Assembly: GCA_964017045.1 (NCBI GenBank)
Contig: OZ024801.1
Location: forward strand, 31,669,257 to 31,733,256
Direction of reading: 5' to 3'
Source of the DNA: Omphiscola glabra
Lineage: Eukaryota; Mollusca; Gastropoda; Lymnaeidae
Length of the DNA stretch: 64,000 nucleotides
Of the stretch, positions 1 through 12,750 are shown one piece after another; position 1 is the first letter of the stretch, and each line of letters opens with the position of its first letter. Both the position numbers and the translations under genes were made by a program. The notes beneath the pieces were generated by a model, which was not told where the DNA came from, ran no database searches, and worked only from the letters and a program-made list of their open reading frames with translations.

Positions 1-2310
1 ACTCGGCCCAAGTATAGTTAGGCACATTGACATACTTGACCCATGTATAGTTAGATACATTGACATACACGGCACATGTATAGTTAGGTACATTGATACA
101 CTCGGATAATGTGCAGTTAGATACATTGACATACTCGGCACATGTATAGTCAGGTACATTGACATACTCGACACATGGTTAATTAGATTCTTTGACGTAC
201 TCGGTACATGAATTGTTAGATATATTGACATACTCGGCACATGGTTAATAGATACATTGACATACTCAACACATGTATAGTTAGATACATTGACATACTA
301 GGCACATTTGCTAGTTAGTTACATTGACATACTCGGCCCATGTATAGTTAGATACATTGACATACTTAACACATGTATAATTAGATACATTGACATACTC
401 GGCCCATGTATTGTTAGGTACATTGACATACTCGGTTCAAGTATTGTTAGATACATTGACTTACTCGGCACACTGTTAGTTAGATACATTGACATACTCT
501 GCACATGTCTAGTTAGTTACATTGACATACTTGGCCCATGTATAGTTAGATACATTGACATACTCATGACATGTATAATTAGATTCATTGACATACTCGG
601 CCCATGTATTGTTAGGCACATTGACATACTTGACCCATGTATAGTTAGATACATTGACATACACGGCACATGTATAGTTAGGTACATTGATACACTCGGA
701 TAATGTGCAGTTAGATACATTGACATACTCGGCACAAGTATAATTAGATACATTGACATACTCGGCCCATGTATAGTTAGGTACATTGGCACACTTGGCC
801 CATCTATAGTTAGATACATTGACATACTCGGCATATGCATAGATAGGTACATTGACATACTAGGCCCATGTATAGTTAGGTACATTTGCATACTCGGCAA
901 ATGTATAGTTAGATACATTGATATACTCGGCATATGTATAGTTATGTACATTGAAATACTCGGCACATCGTTAGTTAGGTACATTGACATACTAGGCAAA
1001 TGGTTAGTTAGATACATTGCCATACTCGGCCCATGTATAGTTAGGTACATTGGCATACTCGGCCCATGCATAGGTAGGTACATTGACATACTCGGCCCAT
1101 GTATGGTTAGGTACATTGACATACTCGGCCCATGTATTGTTAGGTACGTTGACATAATCTGCAATTGGTTAGTTACATACATTGACATACTCAACACATG
1201 TATAGTTAGATACATTGACATACTCAACACATGTATAGTTAGATACATTGACATACTCAACACATGTATAGTTAGATACATTGACATACTGTGCCCATGT
1301 ATTGTTTGGTACATTGACATACTCGGCACATTGTTAGTTAAATACATTGAATTACTCGGCACACTGTTAGTTAGATACATTGACATACTCTGCACATGTA
1401 TAGGTAAATACATTGACATACTTGGCACATGGCTAGTTAATTACATTGACATACTCGGCCCATTTATAGTTAGGTACATTGACATACTCGGCACATGTAT
1501 AGTTATATACATTGACATACTAAGCACATGGCTAGTTAGTTACATTGACATACTCAACACATGTATAGTTAGATACATTGACATGCTCAACACATGTATA
1601 GTTAGATACATTGACATACTTTGCTCATGTATTGTTAGGTACATTGACATACTCGTCACATGGTTAATTAGATACATTGGCATACTCAACATATGTATAG
1701 TTAAATACATTGACAAACTGGGCACATGGCTAGTTAGTTACATTGACATACTCGGCACATGTGTAGTTAGGTACTTTGATACACTTGGCTAATGCGCAGT
1801 TAGATACATTGACATACTCGGCACATGTATAGTTAGATACATTAACAGACTCGGCACAAGAATAGTTACATACATTGACATACTCGGCAAATGTATAGTT
1901 AGATACATTGACATACTCGGCACATGTATAGTTAGGTACATTGACATACTCGGCACATGTATAGTTAGGTACATTGACATACTCGGCACATGTATAGTTA
2001 CATACTTTGACATAGTGGGCACATGGCTATTTAGTTACATTGACATACTCGGCCCATGTATAGGTAGATACATTGACATACTCAATACATGTATAGTTAG
2101 ATACATTGACATACTTGGCCCATGTATTGTTAGGTACATTGACTTTCTCGTCACACTGTTTGTTAGATACATTGACATACTCTGCACATGTATAGTTAGA
2201 TACATTGACATACTAGGCACATGGCTAGTTAGTTACATTGACATACTCGGCCCATGTATAGTTAGATACATTGACATACTCAACACATGTATAATTAGAT
2301 TATTTGACAT
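1..2310 (+). repeat. HOR A, copy 1 (about 70 monomers)
   Basis: The sequence from base 1 reappears from 2311 with the same order of variants, including the rare forms CGGTTCAAG at about 432-440 and GAATTACTCGG at 1348-1358. Copy 1 is 2,310 bp. It lacks one monomer near 510 that copy 2 has, so the offset changes there from 2,310 to 2,343. The copies differ by scattered substitutions, which makes this an older duplication than HOR B. The true left edge lies outside the window. Confidence 0.85.
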
Positions 2311-4652
2311 ACTCGGCCCAAGTATAGTTAGGCACATTGACATACTTGACCCATGTATAGTTAGATACATTGACATACACGGCACATGTATAGTTAGGTA
2401 CATTGATACACTCGGATAATGTGCAGTTAGATACATTGACTTACTCGGCACATGTATAGTCAGGTACATTGACATACTCGGCACATGGTTAATAAGATTC
2501 TTTGACATACTCGGTACATGAATTGTTAGATATATTGACATACTCGGCACATGGTTAAGAGATACATTGACATACTCAACACATGTATAGTTAGATACAT
2601 TGACATACTGGGCACATTTGCTAGTTAGTTACATTGACATACTCGGCCCATGTATAGTTAGATACATTGACATACTTAACACATGTATAATTAGATACAT
2701 TGACATACTCGGACCATGTATTGTTAGGTACATTGACATACTCGGTTCAAGTATTGTTAGATACATTGACTTACTCGGCACACTGTTAGTTAGATACATT
2801 GACATACTCTGCACATGTATAGTTAGATACATTGACATACGAGGCACATGGCTAGTTAGTTACATTGACATACTTGGCCCATGTATAGTTAGATACATTG
2901 ACATACTCATGACATGTATAATTAGATTCATTGACATACTCGGCCCATGTATTGTTAGGCACATTGACATACTTGACCCATGTATAGTTAGATACATTGA
3001 CATACACGGCACATGTATAGTTAGGTACATTGATACACTCGGATAATGTGCAGTTAGATACATTGACATACTCGGCACAAGTATAGTTAGATACATTGAC
3101 ATACTCGGCCCATGTATAGTTAGGTACATTGGCATACTTGCCCATCTATAGTTAGATACATTGACATACTCGGCATATGCATAGATAGGTACATTGACAT
3201 ACTAGGCCCATGTATAGTTAGGTACATTTGCATACTCGGCAAATGTATAGTTAGATACATTGATATACTCGGCATATGTATAGTTATGTACATTGAAATA
3301 CTCGGCACATGGTTAGTTAGGTACATTGACATACTAGGCAAATGGTTAGTTAGATACATTGCCATACTCGGCCCATGTATAGTTAGGTACATTGGCATAC
3401 TCGGCCCATGCATAGGTAGGTACATTGACATACTCGGCCCATGTATGGTTAAGTACATTGACATACTCGGCCCATGTATTGTTAGGTACGTTGACATAAT
3501 CTGCAATTGGTTAGTTACATACATTGACATACTCAACACATGTATAGTTAGATACATTGACATACTCAACACATGTATAGTTAGATACATTGACATACTC
3601 AACACATGTATAGTTAGATACATTGACATACTGTGCCCATGTATTGTTAGGTACATTGACATACTCGGCACATGGTTAGTTAAATACATTGAATTACTCG
3701 GCACACTGTTAGTTAGATACATTGACATACTCTGCACATGTATAGGTAAATACATTGACATACTTGGCACATGGCTAGTTAATTACATTGACATACTCGG
3801 CCCATTTATAGTTAGGTACATTGACATACTCGGCACATGTATAGTTATATACATTGACATACTAAGCACATGGCTAGTTAGTTACATTGACATACTCAAC
3901 ACATGTATAGTTAGATACATTGACATGCTCAACACATGTATAGTTAGATACATTGACATACTTAGCTCATGTATTGTTAGGTACATTGACATACTCGTCA
4001 CATGGTTAATTAGATACATTGACATACTCAACATATGTATAGTTAAATACATTGACAAACTGGGCACATGGCTAGTTAGTTACATTGACATACTCGGCAC
4101 ATGTGTAGTTAGGTACTTTGATACACTTGGCTAATGCGCAGTTAGATACATTGACATACTCGGCACATGTATAGTTAGATACATTAACAGACTCGGCACA
4201 AGAATAGTTACATACATTGACATACTCGGCAAATGTATAGTTAGATACATTGACATACTCTACACATGTATAGTTAGGTACATTGACATACTCGGCACAT
4301 GTATAGTTAGGTACATTGACATACTCGGCACATGTATAGTTACATACTTTGACATAGTGGGCACATGGCTATTTAGTTACATTGACATACTCGGCCCATG
4401 TATAGGTAGATACATTGACATACTCAATACATGTATAGTTAGATACATTGACATACTTGGCCCATGTATTGTTAGGTACATTGACTTTCTCGTCACACTG
4501 TTAGTTAGATACATTGACATACTCTGCACATGTATAGTTAGATACATTGACATACTAGGCACATGGCTAGTTAGTTACATTGACATACTCGGCCCATGTA
4601 TAGTTAGATACATTGACATACTCAACACATGTATAATTAGATTATTTGACAT
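2311..4652 (+). repeat. HOR A, copy 2 (about 71 monomers)
   Basis: Second copy of the block at 1-2310. It carries one extra monomer near 2815-2850 and a 1-base deletion near 3139 (CTTGCCCATC for CTTGGCCCATC), so the offset to copy 1 is 2,342 from there on. Private substitutions include CGGACC near 2710 and a GCTTAGCTC form near 3960 where copy 1 has ACTTTGCTC. Confidence 0.85.
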
Positions 4653-5010
4653 ACACGGCCCAAGTATAGTTAGGCACATTGACATACTTGACCCATGTAT
4701 AGTTAGATACATTGACATACACGGCACATGTATAGTTAGGTACATTGATACACTCGGATAATGTGCAGTTAGATACATTGACATACTCGGCACATGTATA
4801 GTCAGGTACATTGACATACTTTGCACATGGTTAATTAGATTCTTTGACATACTCGGTACATGAATTGTTAGATATATTGACATACTCGGCACATGGTTAA
4901 TAGATACATTGACATACTCAACACATGTATAGTTAGATACATTGACATACTGGGCACATTTGCTAGTTAGTTACATTGACATACTCGGCCCATGTATAGT
5001 TAGATACATT
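4653..5010 (+). repeat. HOR A, copy 3, truncated
   Basis: The start of copy 2 (2311 on) repeats here at offset 2,342. It continues through the rare monomers GATTCTTTGACATAC (about 4840) and GGGCACATTTGCTAG (about 4952-4966). The variant order then departs from copies 1 and 2 at about 5010, where a different monomer series begins. Confidence 0.75.
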
Positions 5011-5423
5011 GACATACTCAACACATGTATAGTTAGATATATTGACATACGCGGCCCATGTATTGTTAGGTACATTGACATACTCGGCACATGGTTAATT
5101 AGATACATTGACATACTCGGCACATGTCTAGTTAGATACATTGACATACTCGACCCATTTATAATTAGGTACATTGGCATCCTCGGCACATGTATAATTA
5201 GATACATTGACATACTCGGCCCATGTATAGTTAGATACATTGACATACTCAACACATGTATAGTTAGATACATTGACATACTCGGCCCATGTATAGTTAG
5301 GTACATTGGCATAGTCGGCACATGTATAATTAGATTCATTGACATACTCGGCCCATGTATAGTTAGGCACATTGACATACTTGACCCATGTATAGTTAGA
5401 TACATTGACATACACGGCACATG
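4966..5423 (+). repeat. Dispersed duplicate block (14 monomers), left copy
   Basis: This 458-bp run of monomers recurs at 7011-7468, offset 2,045. Shared rare markers include ATACGCGGCCC (about 5047), CATCCTCGG (about 5178) and GGCATAGTCGG (about 5307). At least four single-base differences separate the copies. It overlaps the end of the truncated third copy of HOR A. Confidence 0.8.
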
Positions 5424-6224
5424 TATAGTTAGATACATTGACATCCTCGGCACATGTATAGTTAGATACATTGACATACTCGGCTCATGTATAGTTAGGT
5501 ACATTGAGATACTCGGCACACGTATAGTTAGATACATTGACATACTCGGCACATGTTTAGTTAGATACATTGACATACTGGGCCCATGTATAGTTAGGTA
5601 CATTGACATACTCGGCACATGTATAGTTAGATACATTGACATACCAGGCACATGGCTAGTTAGTTACATTTACATACTCGAACTATGTATAGTTAGATAC
5701 ATTGACATACTCAACACATGTATAGTTAGATACATTGACATACTGTGCCCATGTATTGTTAGGTACATTGACTTACTCGGCACATGGTTAATTAGATACA
5801 TTGACATACTCAACACATGTATAGTTAGATACATTGACATTCTCAACACATGTATAGTTAGATACATTGACATACACGGCCCATGTATTGTTAGGTACAT
5901 TGACATACTCGGCACATTGTTAATAAGATACATTGACATACTCGGCACATGTCTAGTTAGATACATTGACATACTCGACCCATGTATAGTTAGGTACTTT
6001 GGCATACTCGGCACATGTATAATTAGATACATTGACATACTCGGCCATGTATAGTTAGGCACATTGACATACTTGACCCATGTATAGTTAGATACATTGA
6101 CATACACTGCACATGTATAGTTAGGTACATTGATACACTCGGCTAATGCGCAGTTAGATACATTGACATACTCGGCACATGTATAGTTAGATACATTGAC
6201 ATACTAGGCACATGGCTAGTTAGT
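5424..6224 (+). repeat. Satellite monomers without a clear HOR partner
   Basis: Ordinary monomers with mixed variants. A pair of related runs begins with TTTACATACTCGAAC or TTTACATACTCGACC (about 5669 and 6229), and the TTGACCC / ACGGCAC / GATACAC cassette ends near 6150. A 1-base deletion (CGGCCATG) lies near 6042. No longer-range copy of the whole stretch was recognised. Confidence 0.7.
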
Positions 6225-6587
6225 TACATTTACATACTCGACCTATGTATAGTTAGATACATTGACATACTCAACACATGTATAGTTAGATACATTGACA
6301 TACTGTGCCCGTGTAGTGTTAGGTACATTGACATACTCGGCACATGGTTAATTAGATACATTGACTTACTCGGCACACTGTTAGTTAGATACATTGACAT
6401 ATTCTGCACATGTATAGTTAGATACATTGACATACTAGGCACATGGCTAGTTAGTTACATTGACATACTCGGCCCATGTATAGATAGATACATTGACATA
6501 CTCAACACATGTATAGTTAGATATATTGACATACTCGGCCCATGTATAGTTAGGTACATTGGCATATTCGGCACATGGCAAGTTAGT
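6225..6587 (+). repeat. 11-monomer (363-bp) doublet, left copy
   Basis: The run starting with the CTCGACCTATG monomer (near 6238) is repeated 363 bp later as CTCGACCCATG (near 6601), with the same following order including the CACACTGTTAG and ATTCTGCAC monomers. The copies have diverged by several substitutions. Confidence 0.75.
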
Positions 6588-6938
6588 TACATTGACATAC
6601 TCGACCCATGTATAGTTAGATACATTGACATACTCAACACATGTATAGTTAGATACATTGACATACTGTGCCCATGTATTGTTAGGTACATTGACATACT
6701 CGGCACATTGTTAATTAGATACAATGACTTACTCGGCACACTGTTAGTTAGATACATTGACATATTCTGCACATGTATAGTTAGATACATTGACATACTA
6801 GGCACATGGCTAGTTAGTTACATTGACATACTCGGCCCATGTATAGTTAGATACATTGACATACTCAACACATGTATAGTTAGATACATTGACATACTCG
6901 GCTCATGTATAGTTAGGTACATTGGCATACTCGGCACA
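6588..6938 (+). repeat. 11-monomer (363-bp) doublet, right copy
   Basis: Partner of 6225-6587 at offset 363 bp, followed to about 6938, where the left series has GCATATTCGG and this one GCATACTCGG before diverging. Confidence 0.7.
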
Positions 6939-7010
6939 TGTATAATTAGATTCATTGACATACTCGGCCCATGTATAGTTAGGCACATTGACATACTTGA
7001 CCCATGTATA

Positions 7011-7468
7011 GTTAGTTACATTGACATACTCGGCCCATGTATAGTTAGATACATTGACAAACTCAACACATGTATAGTTAGATATATTGACATACGCGGC
7101 CCATGTATTGTTAGGTACATTGACATACTCGGCACATGGTTAATTAGATACATTGAAATACTCGGCACATGTCTAGTTAGATACATTGACATACTCGACC
7201 CATTTATAATTAGGTACATTGGCATCCTCGGCACATGTATAATTAGATACATTGATATACTCGGCCCATGTATAGTTAGATACATTGACATACTCAACAC
7301 ATGTATAGTTAGATACATTGACATACTCGGCCCATGTATAGTTAGGTACATTGGCATAGTCGGCACATGTATAATTAGATTCATTGACATACTCGGCCCA
7401 TGTATAGTTAGGCACATTGACATGCTTGACCCATGTATAGTTAGATACATTGACATACACGGCACATG
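7011..7468 (+). repeat. Dispersed duplicate block (14 monomers), right copy
   Basis: Copy of 4966-5423 at offset 2,045. Private changes include GACAAACTC near 7056, GAAATACTC near 7154, GATATACTC near 7254 and GACATGCTTG near 7420. The intervening 1.6 kb is a different monomer series, so this is a dispersed copy rather than an adjacent tandem one. Confidence 0.8.
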
Positions 7469-7469
7469 G

Positions 7470-7667
7470 CAAGTTAGTTACATTGACATACTCGGCCCAT
7501 GTATAGTTAGATACATTGACATACTCAACACATGTATAACTAGATACATTGACATACTGGGCCCATGTATTGCTAGGTACATTGACATACTCGGGACATG
7601 GTTAATGAGATTCCTTGACATACTCAACACATGTATAGTTAGATACATTGACAAACTGGGCACATCG
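7470..7667 (+). repeat. 6-monomer (198-bp) doublet, left copy
   Basis: Six monomers running from GCAAGTTAGTTAC through ATAACTAG, ATTGCTAG and GGGACATGGTTAATGAG forms to GACAAACTGGGCACATCG. They repeat at 7668-7865. The same series reappears inside HOR B near 11200-11400. Confidence 0.8.
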
Positions 7668-7865
7668 CAAGTTAGTTACATTGACATACTCGGCCCATGT
7701 ATAGTTAGATACATTGACATACTCAACACATGTATAACTAGATACATTGACATACTGGGCCCATGTATTTCTAGGTACATTGACATACTCGGCACATGGT
7801 TAATGAGATTCATTGACATACTCAACACATGTATAGTTAGGTACTTTGGCATACTCGGCACATGT
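7668..7865 (+). repeat. 6-monomer (198-bp) doublet, right copy
   Basis: Second copy of 7470-7667 with private changes: ATTTCTAG for ATTGCTAG near 7768, CGGCACATGG for CGGGACATGG near 7790, and a diverged end leading into the TACTTTGGCATAC monomer. Confidence 0.75.
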
Positions 7866-8329
7866 ATAATTAGATACATTGACATACTCGGCCCATTTAT
7901 AGTTAGGCACATTGACATACTTTACCCATGTATAGTTAGATACATTGACATACACGGCACATGTATAGTTAGGTACATTGATACACTCGGCTAATGCGCA
8001 GTTAGATACATTGACATACTCGGCACATGTATAGTTAGATACATTGACAGACTCGGCACAAGAATAATTAGATACATTGACATCCTCGGCACATGTATAT
8101 TTAGATACATTGACATACTCGGCACATTTTTGGTTAGATACATTCACACACTCGGCACATGCTTAGTTAGATACATTGACATACTCAACACATGTATAGT
8201 TAGATACATTGACATACTCAACACATGTATAGTTAGATACATTGACATACTGGGCCTATGTATAGTTAGGTACATTGACATACTCGGCACATGGTTAATT
8301 AGATACATTGACATACTCGGCACATGTAT
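7866..8329 (+). repeat. Linker monomers ahead of HOR B
   Basis: Contains the TTTACCC / ACGGCAC / GATACAC cassette (about 7920-8005), the unusual monomer GACAGACTCGGCACAAG near 8050, and CATTTTTGGTTAG near 8126. The stretch from about 8128 to 8675, which continues into HOR B, is closely repeated near 15081, 17124, 20352 and 27480. Confidence 0.75.
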
Positions 8330-8696
8330 TGTTAGATACATTGACATACTCGGCACATGGTTAATTATATACATTGACATACTCAACACATCTATAGTAA
8401 GTTACATTGACATACTGGGCACATGGCTAGTTAGTTACATTGACATACTCGGCCCATGTATAGTTAGGTACATTGACATATTCGGCACATGTATAGTTAG
8501 ATACATTGACATACTGGGCACATGGCTAGTTAGTTACATTGACATACTCGGCCAATGTATAGTTAGATACATTGACATACTCAACACATGTATAGTTAGA
8601 TACATTGACATACTGAGCCCATGTATTGTTAGGTACATTGACATACTCGACACATAGTTAATTAGATACATTGACATACTCGGCACATGTATAGTT

Positions 8697-9059
8697 AGAT
8701 ACATTGACATACTAGGCACATGGCTAGTTAGTTACATTGACATACTCGGCCCATGTATAGTTAGATACATTGACATACTCAACACATGTATACTTAGATA
8801 CATTGACATACTCGGCCCATGTATAGTTAGGTACATTGGCATACTCGGCACATGTATAATTAGATTCATTGACATACTCGGCCCATGTATAGTTAGGTAC
8901 TTTGACATACTTGACCCATGTATAGTTAGATACATTGACATACACGGCACATGTATAGTTAGGTACATTGATACACTCGGATAATGTGCAGTTAGATACA
9001 TTGACATACTCAGTACATGTATTGTTAGGTACATTGACATACTCGGCACATGTTTAGTT
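8697..9059 (+). repeat. 11-monomer (363-bp) doublet inside HOR B copy 1, left
   Basis: The block with ATACTTAG near 8790, the GGTACTTTGACATACTTGACCC cassette and CTCAGTACATG near 9009 repeats at 9060-9422 with no difference seen apart from the edges (CATGTATAG before the left copy, CATGTTTAG before the right). Confidence 0.88.
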
Positions 9060-9422
9060 AGATACATTGACATACTAGGCACATGGCTAGTTAGTTACAT
9101 TGACATACTCGGCCCATGTATAGTTAGATACATTGACATACTCAACACATGTATACTTAGATACATTGACATACTCGGCCCATGTATAGTTAGGTACATT
9201 GGCATACTCGGCACATGTATAATTAGATTCATTGACATACTCGGCCCATGTATAGTTAGGTACTTTGACATACTTGACCCATGTATAGTTAGATACATTG
9301 ACATACACGGCACATGTATAGTTAGGTACATTGATACACTCGGATAATGTGCAGTTAGATACATTGACATACTCAGTACATGTATTGTTAGGTACATTGA
9401 CATACTCGGCACATGTTTAGTT
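9060..9422 (+). repeat. 11-monomer (363-bp) doublet inside HOR B copy 1, right
   Basis: Second unit of the doublet starting at 8697. It is followed by the CGGCCCAGGTTTTG monomer near 9440, a rare variant that marks the exit from the doublet and recurs at 12768, 18038 and 21266. Confidence 0.88.
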
Positions 9423-10210
9423 AGATACATTGACATACTCGGCCCAGGTTTTGTTAGGTACATTGACATACTCGGCACATGTATAGTTAGATACATTGAC
9501 ATACTCAACTTATGTATAGTTAGATACATTGACATACTGGGCACATGGCTAGTTAGTTACATTGACATACTCGGCCCATGTATAGTTGGTACATTGACAT
9601 ACTCGGCACATGTATTGTTAGATACATTGACATACTGTGCCCATGTATTGTTAGGTACATTGACATACTCGGCACATGGTTAATTAGATACACTGACTAA
9701 CTCGGCACAATGTTAGTTAGATACATTGACATATTCTGCACATGTATAGTTAGATACATTGACATACTAGGCATATGGCTAGTTAGTTACATTGACATAC
9801 TTGGCTCATGTATAGATAGATACATTGACATACTCAACACATGTATAGTTAGATACATTGACATAATGGGCCCATGTATTGTTAGGTACATTTACATACT
9901 CGGTACATGGTTAATTAGATACATTGACATACTCGGCACATGTATTGTTAGATACATTGACATACTCAGCACATGGTTAATTAGATACATTGACATACTC
10001 AACACATGCATAGTTAGATACATTGACATACTGGGCACTTGGCTAGTTAGTTACATTGACATACTCGGTCCATGTATAGTTGGTACATTGACATACTCGG
10101 CACATTTATAGTTAGATACATTGACATAGTGGGCACATGGCTAGTTAGTTACATTGACATATTCGGCCCATGTATTGTTAGATACATTGACATACTCGGC
10201 ACATGTATAG

Positions 10211-10243
10211 TTAGATACATTGACATACTCGGCACATGTATAG
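10211..10243 (+). repeat. Representative consensus monomer
   Basis: This copy matches the commonest form at every position and can serve as the reference unit. It is 33 bp with 12 G/C. It contains TTGACA at monomer positions 10-15, the palindrome ACATGT at 24-29, and an inverted pair ATACAT (5-10) and ATGTAT (26-31). At the junction with the next monomer, ATGTAT and ATACAT lie only 6 bases apart. Neighbouring copies on both sides are identical or nearly so. Confidence 0.9.
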
Positions 10244-10492
10244 TTAGATACATTGACATACTCGGCATATGCATAGTTAGGTACATTGACATACTCGGCA
10301 AATGTATAGTTAGATACATTGACATCCTCGGCACATGTATAGTTAGATACATTGACATACTCGGCCCATGTATAGTTAGGTACATTGACATACTCGGCAC
10401 ATGTAAAGTTACATACATTGCAATACTAGGCACATGGCTAGTTAGTACAATGACATACTCGGCACATGTATAGTTACATACATTGACATACT

Positions 10493-11281
10493 GGGCACAT
10501 GGCTAGTTAGTTACATTGACATACTCGGCACATGTATAGTTAGATACATTGACATACTCAACACATGTATAGTTAGATACATTGACATACTGGTCCCATG
10601 TATTGCTAGGTACATTGACATACTTGGCACATGGTTAATGAAATTCATTGAAATACTCGGCACATGTATTGTTAGATACATTGACATACTCGGCACATGG
10701 TTAATAGATACATTGACATACTCAACAAATGTATAGTTAGATACATTGACATTCTGGGCACATGGCTAGTTAGTTACATTGACACACTCGGCCCATGTAT
10801 AGTTAGATACATTGACATACTCAACACATGTATAACTAGATACATTGACATACTGGGCCCATGTATTGCTAGGTACATTGATATACTCGGCACATGGTTA
10901 ATGAGATTCTTTGACATACTTGGCACATGTATTGTTAGATACATTGACATACTCGTCACATGGTTAATAGATACATTGACATACTGAACACATGTATAGT
11001 TAGATACATTGACATGCTGGGCACATGGCTAGTTAGTTACATTGACATACTCGGCCCATGTATAGTTAGATACATTGACATAGTCAAGACATGTATAATT
11101 TGATACATTGATATACTCGGCCCATGTATAGTTAGGCACATTGACATAAGTGACCCATGTATAGTTAGATACATTGACATACACGGCACATGTAAAGTTA
11201 GATACATTGACATACTCAACACATGTATAACTAGATACATTGACATACTGGGCCCATGTATTGCTAGGTACATTGACATAC
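10493..11281 (+). repeat. Eight-monomer (263-bp) units, about three, end of HOR B copy 1
   Basis: The CTGGGCACATGGCTAG monomer recurs near 10491, 10754 and 11017, each 263 bp apart, with a similar run of monomers between. The unit is eight monomers less one base. The lost base is in GGTTAATAGATAC, where most copies read GGTTAATTAGATAC. The block is also found at 13821 on, 15864 on and, truncated, 19218 on. Confidence 0.82.
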
Positions 11282-12024
11282 TCGGGACATGGTTAATGAG
11301 ATTCCTTGACATACTCAACACATGTATAGTTAGATACATTGACAAACTGGGCACATCGCAAGTTAGTTACATTGACATACTCGGCCCATGTATAACTAGA
11401 TACATTGACATACTGGGCCCATGTATTGCTAGGTACATTGACATACTCGGCACATGGTTAATGAGATTCATTGACATACTCAACACATGTATAGTTAGGT
11501 ACTTTGGCATACTCGGCACATGTATAATTAGATACATTGACATACTCGGCCCATGTATAGTTAGGCACATTGACATACTTTACCCATGTATAGTTAGATA
11601 CATTGACATACACGGCACATGTATAGTTAGGTACATTGATACACTCGGCTAATGCGCAGTTAGATACATTGACATACTCGGCACATGGTTAATTATATAC
11701 ATTGACATACTCAACACATCTATAGTAAGTTACATTGACATACTGGGCACATGGCTAGTTAGTTACATTGACATACTCGGCCCATGTATAGTTAGGTACA
11801 TTGACATATTCGGCACATGTATAGTTAGATACATTGACATACTGGGCACATGGCTAGTTAGTTACATTGACATACTCGGCCAATGTATAGTTAGATACAT
11901 TGACATACTCAACACATGTATAGTTAGATACATTGACATACTGAGCCCATGTATTGTTAGGTACATTGACATACTCGACACATAGTTAATTAGATACATT
12001 GACATACTCGGCACATGTATAGTT

Positions 12025-12387
12025 AGATACATTGACATACTAGGCACATGGCTAGTTAGTTACATTGACATACTCGGCCCATGTATAGTTAGATACATTG
12101 ACATACTCAACACATGTATACTTAGATACATTGACATACTCGGCCCATGTATAGTTAGGTACATTGGCATACTCGGCACATGTATAATTAGATTCATTGA
12201 CATACTCGGCCCATGTATAGTTAGGTACTTTGACATACTTGACCCATGTATAGTTAGATACATTGACATACACGGCACATGTATAGTTAGGTACATTGAT
12301 ACACTCGGATAATGTGCAGTTAGATACATTGACATACTCAGTACATGTATTGTTAGGTACATTGACATACTCGGCACATGTTTAGTT
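12025..12387 (+). repeat. 11-monomer (363-bp) doublet inside HOR B copy 2, left
   Basis: Counterpart of 8697-9059 at offset 3,328. The doublet was therefore present before HOR B was duplicated. Confidence 0.88.
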
Positions 12388-12750
12388 AGATACATTGACA
12401 TACTAGGCACATGGCTAGTTAGTTACATTGACATACTCGGCCCATGTATAGTTAGATACATTGACATACTCAACACATGTATACTTAGATACATTGACAT
12501 ACTCGGCCCATGTATAGTTAGGTACATTGGCATACTCGGCACATGTATAATTAGATTCATTGACATACTCGGCCCATGTATAGTTAGGTACTTTGACATA
12601 CTTGACCCATGTATAGTTAGATACATTGACATACACGGCACATGTATAGTTAGGTACATTGATACACTCGGATAATGTGCAGTTAGATACATTGACATAC
12701 TCAGTACATGTATTGTTAGGTACATTGACATACTCGGCACATGTTTAGTT
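12388..12750 (+). repeat. 11-monomer (363-bp) doublet inside HOR B copy 2, right
   Basis: Counterpart of 9060-9422 at offset 3,328, followed by the same CGGCCCAGGTTTTG monomer near 12768. Confidence 0.88.

Larger units (their letters stand above)
8330..11657 (+). repeat. HOR B, copy 1 (3,328 bp)
   Basis: All landmarks here recur exactly 3,328 bp downstream: the rare CTATAGTAAG monomer near 8392, a 363-bp doublet at 8697-9422, the 3-base-deleted GTATAGTTGGTAC monomers near 9581 and 10078, and a run of 263-bp eight-monomer units from about 10493. I found no difference between the two copies in the stretches compared. The length is 5 bases short of 101 monomers because of internal deletions. 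Confidence 0.9.

Noticed and set aside
517..1428. Minus-strand 303-codon ORF of MYLTIHVPSMS repeats, looking like a low-complexity or mucin-like protein
   Set aside because: Same arithmetic cause. Many of these minus-strand ORFs end at the GTTACATTG variant, which creates a TAA in this frame, and their ATG starts are part of every monomer.
3120..9308. Minus-strand frames with repeated N-glycosylation-like NVS and NYT motifs (NVSNYTCAEYV period)
   Set aside because: The motifs come from the monomer sequence itself. No signal peptide or non-repeat domain accompanies them.
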